A DNA stretch of 35,410 nt from Muribaculaceae bacterium (lineage in GTDB: Bacteria > Bacteroidota > Bacteroidia > Bacteroidales > Muribaculaceae): assembly GCA_017620635.1 (NCBI GenBank), contig JAGAUV010000033.1, positions 1-35,410 of the forward strand, given 5' to 3'. Within the stretch, counting starts at the first letter, position 1, and every line of letters begins with the position of its first letter. The position numbers were made by a program, and so were the translations under genes. The notes beneath the pieces are model-generated. The model was not told the origin of the DNA. It worked only from the letters and a program-made list of their open reading frames with translations, and ran no database searches. Of this stretch, positions 30,700 through 35,410 are shown one piece after another.

Positions 30700-32757
30700 T
30701 TATTCCTGTTCTTGTTTCGGTTCTTGCGTCGGGGCTTCGGCCTTAGGCTTCGGTCTGCGACGACGCCGGCGTGGCTTGCGAGCTGCAACAGCTTCGGCGG
30801 TGTCGGTGTCGGCAGTGTCGGCTTCGGCGCTTTCTTCGGCGTCGCTCTGAACCTCGACCGGAGCCGGGAGCAGCTGCACGGGAGCTTCTGCAATGACAGG
30901 CAATACAGATTTGTTTTCAGGCTCTGCCGGAGCGGACGTTTTGACGGGCTCTGCCGGAGCGGACGGCTCGGTCGCGTCCGGAGTTTCGGGCTTGACAGGC
31001 TCTACCGGGGTAGCCGGAGCTGTCGGAGCGGCTTTTGGCTTGGGCTGTTTTTTAGGCTGCTTGGGCTGCTGTGCTTTCGCAGCAGGCTTAGCCTGTGGCT
31101 TCGGGGCTTCGGCCTCGGTATTCTCCTCGTCGTCGCCGCCACGCTTGCGCGCTTTTGTATCTTTCTTGCTCTTTGAGCTCTCTCCGCTGTCTTTTTCTTC
31201 GATAAGATGAAATTCGTTGCGGTCCTTGTCTACGACACGATACTGCAGATAAGCCAGTGATTCGTCGGGCAATATCTTGAAGCATCGGCCGAGCGCACGG
31301 CGCCATTTGCCGTAAAGGCTTCCGAATATACCCTTCTTGATATACGCATCGACATAAGGATGGACGTACATGATGAAATCGCGCTTTCCGAGCGTTTCGA
31401 CCATATACTGCAGTTTCTCATAGAGGGTGTCGGTAAACAATATAGATGGCTGTACCTCGCCTTTGCCGAGGCACGACGGGCACTGCTCGGACACATGTAT
31501 GTCGAGTACGGGCCGGACGCGCTGACGGGTAATCTGCATAAGACCGAACTTACTAAGAGGCAGTATGTTGTGGCGCGCACGGTCGTTAGCCATTATTTCG
31601 CGCATATGGTCGAAGAGCTGCTGGCGGTGTTCGGCCTTGGCCATGTCGATGAAGTCGACCACAATTATACCGCCCATATCGCGCAACCTGAGCTGACGCG
31701 CAATTTCGTCGGCCGCTCTGAGGTTGACCTCGAGGGCGTTGCTTTCCTGGTCGTTTGAAGCCTTCGCTCTGTTGCCCGAGTTAACGTCTATCACATGCAG
31801 TGCCTCGGTGTGCTCGATTATGATATAAGCGCCCGACTTGAAGGAAACCGTCTTGCCGAAGGACGATTTGATCTGTCTTGTGATACCGAAGAAATCGAAA
31901 ATCGGGGTGTCCTTTTCGTATAGCTTGACTATCTCCTTGCGGTCAGGGGCAATGAGGCTGACGTACTTGAGGATCTGCTGGTAGATCTCGGGGTCGTTGA
32001 CGTATATGCTTTCGAAAGAAGGGCTGAACACATCGCGCAGCATGCCCACAACGCGGTTTTCTTCTTCGAAAACCAAGGAAGGAGCAGTAGAGCGCTGGGC
32101 TTTGCGACAGGCGTCCTCGAAAGACTGCAACAGGGATCGCAGCTCGGCATCGAGCTCGGCGCTTTTTTTGCCTTCGGCCGAGGTGCGTACTATCACACCG
32201 AAGTTACGGGGCTTTATAAACTCTATAAGCTGGCGCAGACGTATCTTCTCTTCCGACGACTTGATCTTCTGCGAGATAGAGATTTTGTCGCTGAAAGGAG
32301 TGAGCACCAGGTATCGGCCGGTAAAAGATATCTCGGTAGTCAGGCGCGGACCTTTCGACGAAATAGGCTCTTTTACGATCTGAACGAGGAGCTCCTGTCC
32401 TGAAGTGAGAGTCGAAGCCACCGAGCCGTGTTTGTCAATATCAGGCAGAATGCTCATCTTAGGCAACTGCGGCAGGTGTTTCCTGTCGGCCATCAGCTGA
32501 TTGAGGAACTGGCTGTAAGTCGCGAAATGAGGGCCTAAATCGAGATAATGAAGGAATGCATCTTTTTCATACCCCACATTGACGAAGGCGGCGTTGAGAC
32601 CCGGCATCAGTTTCTTGACTTTTGCAAGGTATATGTCGCCTACTGCATACGCGATATTCCGGGCTTCTTTCTGGAGCGAGACGAGACGTCCGTCCTCAAG
32701 AAGCGCGATCGAAAATTCGCTTGCCTGCACGTCGACAATTAATTCACTTTTCATCAA
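30700..32757 (-). CDS. rng: Ribonuclease G/E family endoribonuclease with long disordered tail
   Basis: 685 residues. The catalytic part (1 to about 520) has the S1 domain (DIYLAKVKKLMPGLNAAFVNVG and GQELLVQIVKEPISSKGPRL), the 5'-sensor/RNase H-like region, the Mg-binding Asp residues in HVIDVNSG (about 322) and VVDFIDM (about 368-371), and the Zn-link CPSC (about 423-428). It cleaves single-stranded AU-rich RNA in mRNA decay and rRNA maturation. From about 520 there is a Lys/Glu then Ala/Pro/Glu/Val-rich tail of about 165 residues, ending in RKPRRRRRRPKPKAE. Plain Bacteroides RNase G is about 524 residues as I recall, so this tail is an extension; it resembles in character the scaffold tail of E. 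coli RNase E. It probably shares a transcript with the COX24-like gene and HU upstream. Confidence 0.92.
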   Translation of the reverse strand: MMKSELIVDVQASEFSIALLEDGRLVSLQKEARNIAYAVGDIYLAKVKKLMPGLNAAFVNVGYEKDAFLHYLDLGPHFATYSQFLNQLMADRKHLPQLPKMSILPDIDKHGSVASTLTSGQELLVQIVKEPISSKGPRLTTEISFTGRYLVLTPFSDKISISQKIKSSEEKIRLRQLIEFIKPRNFGVIVRTSAEGKKSAELDAELRSLLQSFEDACRKAQRSTAPSLVFEEENRVVGMLRDVFSPSFESIYVNDPEIYQQILKYVSLIAPDRKEIVKLYEKDTPIFDFFGITRQIKSSFGKTVSFKSGAYIIIEHTEALHVIDVNSGNRAKASNDQESNALEVNLRAADEIARQLRLRDMGGIIVVDFIDMAKAEHRQQLFDHMREIMANDRARHNILPLSKFGLMQITRQRVRPVLDIHVSEQCPSCLGKGEVQPSILFTDTLYEKLQYMVETLGKRDFIMYVHPYVDAYIKKGIFGSLYGKWRRALGRCFKILPDESLAYLQYRVVDKDRNEFHLIEEKDSGESSKSKKDTKARKRGGDDEENTEAEAPKPQAKPAAKAQQPKQPKKQPKPKAAPTAPATPVEPVKPETPDATEPSAPAEPVKTSAPAEPENKSVLPVIAEAPVQLLPAPVEVQSDAEESAEADTADTDTAEAVAARKPRRRRRRPKPKAEAPTQEPKQEQE

Positions 32758-33031
32758 AGTCGGGGATTAAAAAAATTGTAATGTGACCGTTGGTCAAAGG
32801 TCTCAATAATCATAAATAACAAAGAACAAATCTTCCTGCTGCGGTCGACCCGTAAGCCTCCGCAGCGGTGAGGTTTGCTCTTGTTCGGATTTCAGTCACG
32901 AGTGTGATTCGCTAAGAAGGCCGTCTCCTAAGGCATGAAGCACCAGAACATCACTGCGAGTGCAAGAGCCGACGACGGCATAGAGTAGATATACCGTGGA
33001 GTGATAAGCTCCACGGCATCAAGCGACTATA
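32758..33031 (-). promoter_or_regulatory. Structured leader/intergenic region upstream of RNase G/E
   Basis: 274 bp with no coding sequence. Read on the minus strand it holds a stem CCGTGGAG/CTCCACGG (32994-33001 with 33009-33016) just after the COX24-like gene, without a U-tract, and GCTGCGG/CCGCAGC (32838-32844 with 32860-32866). No clear TAnnTTTG promoter is seen. E. coli rne controls itself through a structured leader, so an autoregulatory leader is a reasonable hypothesis. Confidence 0.4.
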
Positions 33032-33121
33032 TTATTTCTTCTTATGACGATTCTTTCTCAGACGTTTTTTACGCTTGTGCGTAGCCATCTTGTGGCCTTT
33101 TCTCTTTTTTCCGCTGGGCAT
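33032..33121 (-). CDS. AURKAIP1/COX24-domain small basic ribosome-associated protein
   Basis: 29 residues, 17 of them Lys or Arg: MPSGKKRKGHKMATHKRKKR then LRKNRHKKK. It matches the tiny AURKAIP1/COX24 (DUF1713) family of Bacteroidetes, related to the mycobacterial ribosomal protein bS22 and mitochondrial mS38 that sit on the small subunit near the decoding centre. It lies between HU (107 bp upstream) and RNase G/E on the same strand. It is below the length cut-off of most gene finders. Confidence 0.85.
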   Translation of the reverse strand: MPSGKKRKGHKMATHKRKKRLRKNRHKKK

Positions 33122-33228
33122 TTCAGTAACGCTTTATGGGGTTAATAAATATTTTGGATTTCAGTGTAAGCCGAACCGGTCCTTACAATGGACAGGCCGA
33201 TACCGAATTATCAACGATATCCGGATGT

Positions 33229-33510
33229 TTAGTTTGCGTTCTTGACATCATCCATAAATACGCGAGCAGGCTTGAATGCGGGGATTTTGTGCTCGGGGAT
33301 AATGATGGTAGTCTTTTTGCTGATGTTGCGAGCTGTCTTTTCGCTACGAGTCTTTACGATAAAGCTACCGAAACCACGAAGGTAAACGTTTTCACCGTGA
33401 GACAGTGAATCTTTAACTACTTCCATGAATCGTTCTACAGTTGTCAGAACGAGAGCTTTGTCAAGGCCAGTGCTCTTGGCGATCTCGTTGACGATGTCGG
33501 CTTTTGTCAT
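33229..33510 (-). CDS. HU family DNA-binding protein
   Basis: 93 residues. Canonical HU/IHF fold: N-terminal helices MTKADIVNEIAKSTGLDKALVLTTVERFMEVVKDSL, the GENVYLRGFGSFIVKTRSEKTARNI saddle motif (GFGSF), the basic beta-arm, and IIPEHKIPAFKPARVFMD at the end (HKIPAFKP proline region). A dimeric nucleoid protein that bends DNA. In Bacteroidetes several HU paralogues exist, so a hupA/hupB name is not justified. Its leader contains alternative hairpins (33558-33584). Confidence 0.95.
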   Translation of the reverse strand: MTKADIVNEIAKSTGLDKALVLTTVERFMEVVKDSLSHGENVYLRGFGSFIVKTRSEKTARNISKKTTIIIPEHKIPAFKPARVFMDDVKNAN

Positions 33511-33557
33511 TTTTTAAATGTATTTTATTCGATTGGTAATGAATTTTTATACAGCTA

Positions 33558-33584
33558 CGGAGAGTCACTCCGAGGCTATCTCCG
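33558..33584 (-). promoter_or_regulatory. HU leader hairpins (mutually exclusive)
   Basis: CGGAG at 33558-33562 can pair with CTCCG at 33568-33572, or, extended as CGGAGA, with TCTCCG at 33579-33584. The predicted HU transcript starts near 33585-33590 (minus-strand GATATTTG, one mismatch from the -7 consensus), so these lie at the very 5' end of its leader of about 75 nt. Confidence 0.4.
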
Positions 33585-33627
33585 TTTTGCGGTGCAAATA
33601 TCGTGATTTTTCTTGAAACAAACACAA

Positions 33628-33703
33628 TTTTCGAGCTCAAAAACACATTTTTTTGCCATATTCTTGTGAATATGTGGCTTTTTCGCGTTTTTGAGCCCGA
33701 AAA
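33628..33703. repeat. Large nested inverted repeat
   Basis: The arm TTTTCGAGCTCAAAAAC (33628-33644) matches the reverse complement of 33687-33703 at 16 of 17 positions. A second perfect stem, CATATTC-ttgt-GAATATG, lies inside (33657-33674). It sits upstream of HU and after the second DUF308 gene, so it could be that gene's terminator or a binding site; no U-tract follows cleanly. Confidence 0.55.
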
Positions 33704-33747
33704 AAGTATGTCGGCCGTAATGTACGGAACAAAGGGAGGAAGCAAGG

Positions 33748-34365
33748 CTACGACGCTGCGGCGCTGTGATCGTCAGCTTTCTCCTCTACAAGAGTTTGGG
33801 TGTTTTTCTTTACCGCCGAGTGGTTCGCCTGCCCGATAATGGAGCCTTCGATGATGGTAAAGAGACCGAACACTACAAAGGATATGCCGATAAAAGTCAT
33901 GTCGTAAGTCTCGCCGGGGGTATCGGGCTTGCGGATGAAAATATATATGGCCGCTGCGATAAGGGCCGCCGGGACAAGGAAGAACCAGTTGGAAAGCCGT
34001 ACCGGCCTCGACCCGAACAGAAGCAGGAAAAGCTGAAACAAGGCAGCAAAGAGAAGCATCACAGCAAACACGAAGCCAATCAGAGCAACAAAAGCCTTGC
34101 TGAATATCAGCATCGCGAGACCGAGCACTACGGCAGCCGCACTCGCAATCCACCCGAAAGCCGTGCCGAATGCGCCTATCCGCGAGCGTCCGCGAGAGTC
34201 GCGCGAGCCCAGAAAGACTGTCATGTTGAGAACACCGGCGACAACAAACAGTATACCGGCAGAGATCACGATGCCACCGTTAGCGAGCTGCACACGGAAT
34301 ATCAGCATCAACACACCTACGATCAGCGCTATAGCGCCGGTAATTATCAGATTTCGTCCTTTCAT
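33748..34365 (-). CDS. HdeD/DUF308 family integral membrane protein (second copy)
   Basis: 205 residues with about six predicted membrane helices (NLIITGAIALIVGVLMLIF, GGIVISAGILFVVAGVLNM, AFGWIASAAAVVLGLAMLIF, LIGFVFAVMLLFAALFQLFL, WFFLVPAALIAAAIYIF, ISFVVFGLFTIIEGSIIG) and a charged cytoplasmic tail. It is related in architecture to the DUF308 protein at 27951-28505, though divergent in sequence, so it is probably not a recent duplication. Both share the 13-bp upstream motif. Function unknown, perhaps envelope or acid stress. Confidence 0.7.
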   Translation of the reverse strand: MKGRNLIITGAIALIVGVLMLIFRVQLANGGIVISAGILFVVAGVLNMTVFLGSRDSRGRSRIGAFGTAFGWIASAAAVVLGLAMLIFSKAFVALIGFVFAVMLLFAALFQLFLLLFGSRPVRLSNWFFLVPAALIAAAIYIFIRKPDTPGETYDMTFIGISFVVFGLFTIIEGSIIGQANHSAVKKNTQTLVEEKADDHSAAAS

Positions 34366-34391
34366 AATGTATCAAAGCTCAAATGTTACAT

Positions 34392-34404
34392 ACTTTATAA
34401 CAAT
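34392..34404 (-). promoter_or_regulatory. 13-bp motif upstream of the second DUF308 gene
   Basis: Minus-strand ATTGTTATAAAGT, identical to the motif before the first DUF308 gene, here about 26 bp from the ATG. Confidence 0.4.
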
Positions 34405-34420
34405 TAAAATGTGTAAATCG

Positions 34421-34451
34421 GCTCGGTAAAGCGAAAAATTTTATAATTTTG
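34421..34451 (+). promoter_or_regulatory. Promoter of the DUF4199 gene with half of the palindromic repeat
   Basis: -7 TATAATTTTG (TAATTTTG at 34444-34451). The preceding CTCGGTAAAGCGAAAAATTT resembles the left arm of the cdsA promoter repeat (CTCGGCAAAGCAAATTT), but the right arm and the TTTG -33 are absent. The leader is about 18 nt. Confidence 0.5.
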
Positions 34452-34472
34452 CACTATAAAACAAAACACTCA

Positions 34473-35039
34473 ATGCACAACAGCACCCCCACTCCCCCTC
34501 CAGCCAGTATTGCGACACGTGCGGCCGAAAACGGCTTAGTGATATCCGGCTGTATATTAGCGTTACTGCTTCTGAGCGGCATATCGGTAGCCTTCCCGGC
34601 CGCCGGCTTTCTCATATGGCTCGGCAGCATGGCCATGCCTGTAGTGCTGTACAAGCTTCTGGCACGCAGCCACCGCCGCGAGCAATGCAGCCTCGGCTTT
34701 GCCGAGATATGGGCCGAAGGCATAGCGTCGTTTTTCCTCGGCACACTTGTGCCTGCGCTCGCCGTGTATCTGCTGCTTAAATATGCCTACCCCGATTTCA
34801 TAGCGAATCAGGTCGACAGCACAATAGAGTACTTCAGGTCTATGGGCAATGCCCAGGGCGACCAATGGGTAAAAACACTCAGCGACATACAGGCCCGATC
34901 GGCCCTGCCTACGGCAGCAGATGTGGCCGCCAACATAATATCGTTCAATATCGTTGTAGGCACTACATTGTCGCTCCTCGTCACACCTTTTGTAAAGCTG
35001 CGTAACCGCTGTGCGAGCTGCGCTACGAATCATAAATAA
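34473..35039 (+). CDS. DUF4199 family membrane protein
   Basis: 188 residues from the ATG at 34473; a TTG further upstream would lie inside the -7 element and is rejected. About four predicted membrane helices: SGCILALLLLSGISVAFPA, AGFLIWLGSMAMPVVLYKLL, IASFFLGTLVPALAVYLLLKY, IISFNIVVGTTLSLLVTPFV. It matches the DUF4199 family by layout and by its partner: in Bacteroidetes this gene commonly precedes a GT2 glycosyltransferase, as here with a 7-bp gap. Function unknown; a role in lipid-linked sugar transfer is a guess from context. Confidence 0.75.
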   Translation: MHNSTPTPPPASIATRAAENGLVISGCILALLLLSGISVAFPAAGFLIWLGSMAMPVVLYKLLARSHRREQCSLGFAEIWAEGIASFFLGTLVPALAVYLLLKYAYPDFIANQVDSTIEYFRSMGNAQGDQWVKTLSDIQARSALPTAADVAANIISFNIVVGTTLSLLVTPFVKLRNRCASCATNHK

Positions 35040-35046
35040 GCGGACA

Positions 35047-35410
35047 ATGGATATATCAGTCGTCATACCATTATACAATGAAGAGGAATCTCTGCCCGAG
35101 CTTTACTCGTGGATAGAGAGCGTCATGGCCGCCCACGGGTTCAGCTATGAAGTGATATTCGTTGATGACGGCTCTACCGACGGTTCATGGAAAGTAATCG
35201 AGAAGCTGTCGGCAGAGCATCCGTCGCATGTCCGCGGAACATCTTTCCGCCGCAACTACGGCAAATCGCCGGCCCTCAACACAGGCTTCAAAATGACTCG
35301 AGGCGAGGTTGTGATAACGATGGACGCCGACCTGCAGGACAGCCCCGACGAGATACCCGAGCTTTACCGTATGATACACGACGAGGGCCTCGACCTCGTG
35401 TCGGGCTACA
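35047..35410 (+). CDS. GT2 family glycosyltransferase (DPM1/GtrB-like), truncated by window end
   Basis: First 121 residues only. GT-A fold with MDISVVIPLYNEEESLPELY at the N-terminus, the UDP/GDP-sugar site VIFVDDGSTDGSW, RRNYGKSPALNTGF, and the metal-binding TMDADLQDSPDEIP. These are typical of polyprenyl-phosphate mannosyl- or glucosyltransferases (dolichol-phosphate mannose synthase/GtrB group), which usually carry C-terminal membrane helices beyond this window. It probably loads a sugar onto undecaprenyl phosphate for envelope glycan synthesis. Cotranscribed with the DUF4199 gene. Confidence 0.88.
   Translation, partial: MDISVVIPLYNEEESLPELYSWIESVMAAHGFSYEVIFVDDGSTDGSWKVIEKLSAEHPSHVRGTSFRRNYGKSPALNTGFKMTRGEVVITMDADLQDSPDEIPELYRMIHDEGLDLVSGY

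Noticed and set aside
30920-30965. Functional tandem DNA repeat in the rng 3' end
   Set aside because: The 27-bp period preserves frame and encodes the Ala-Pro-Glu-rich tail, so it is explained as coding repeat.
32838-33031. SRP RNA, 6S RNA or known riboswitch in the rng leader
   Set aside because: The SRP GGAA tetraloop/AGCA core and other known consensus elements were not found; only unassigned stems are visible.
33748-34365. Recent tandem duplication of DUF308 genes
   Set aside because: The two proteins share layout but little direct sequence, and are 5 kb apart with unrelated genes between.

Overview
The window looks like chromosome of a gut-type Bacteroidales bacterium, most likely a Muribaculaceae-like lineage. 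The phylum is strongly supported: most mapped promoters have the Bacteroidetes TAnnTTTG -7 element, there is a SusC/SusD pair, a three-subunit fumarate reductase with Bacteroidales-type sequences, a 29-residue AURKAIP1/COX24 protein next to HU, and many lipoproteins. The family assignment is inferred from overall flavour (moderately GC-rich) and is less certain.

Layout, left to right. 1-256: repeat-rich intergenic DNA. 257-3493: a membrane-anchored lipoprotein with a C-terminal HTH-like segment, then an outer-membrane beta-barrel receptor. 3614-4309: rpmH (L34) with promoter and terminator, then a GNAT acetyltransferase. 4311-5411: an AT-richer RhuM-family gene between two copies of a 14-bp repeat, the right copy covering the 3' end of a convergent DNA glycosylase gene (5397-5978). 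6126-9356: a Wza-like polysaccharide export lipoprotein and a Wzc-like tyrosine autokinase. 9357-9751: no gene. 9752-10671: a broken Omp28-like thioredoxin-fold gene. 10824-15601 (minus): a SusC/SusD pair with no attached glycoside hydrolase. 15828-19742 (minus): frdCAB. 19949-21777 (minus): an NlpC/P60 lipoprotein and HemW. 21883-24653 (plus): ispE, then grpE-dnaJ. 24735-29366 (minus): a FadL-like porin, a Trp/Gly-rich secreted protein, an HdeD/DUF308 membrane protein and an SGNH hydrolase. 29568-30395: cdsA behind a duplicated promoter. 30390-33510 (minus): a possible small membrane protein, RNase G/E with a long disordered tail, the 29-residue COX24-like protein and HU. 33748-34365 (minus): a second DUF308 protein. 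34473-35410: DUF4199 protein and a truncated GT2 glycosyltransferase.

Most genes are core functions: ribosome, fumarate respiration, isoprenoid and phospholipid synthesis, chaperones, RNA decay. They are interspersed with envelope functions: glycan uptake, polysaccharide export, lipoproteins. No tRNA, rRNA, CRISPR array, transposase or phage module was found.

The most notable signal is regulatory. A 60-bp unit is present twice in tandem before cdsA, and a 43/50 match lies before the NlpC lipoprotein gene. The unit joins a perfect 24-bp palindrome to a Bacteroidetes promoter, with the palindrome overlapping the -33 element. It looks like a repeat family that carries a regulated promoter. Other points of interest are the RhuM cassette with flanking repeats, C-terminal extensions on FrdC and RNase G/E, the broken Omp28-like gene, and a 13-bp motif shared upstream of both DUF308 genes.
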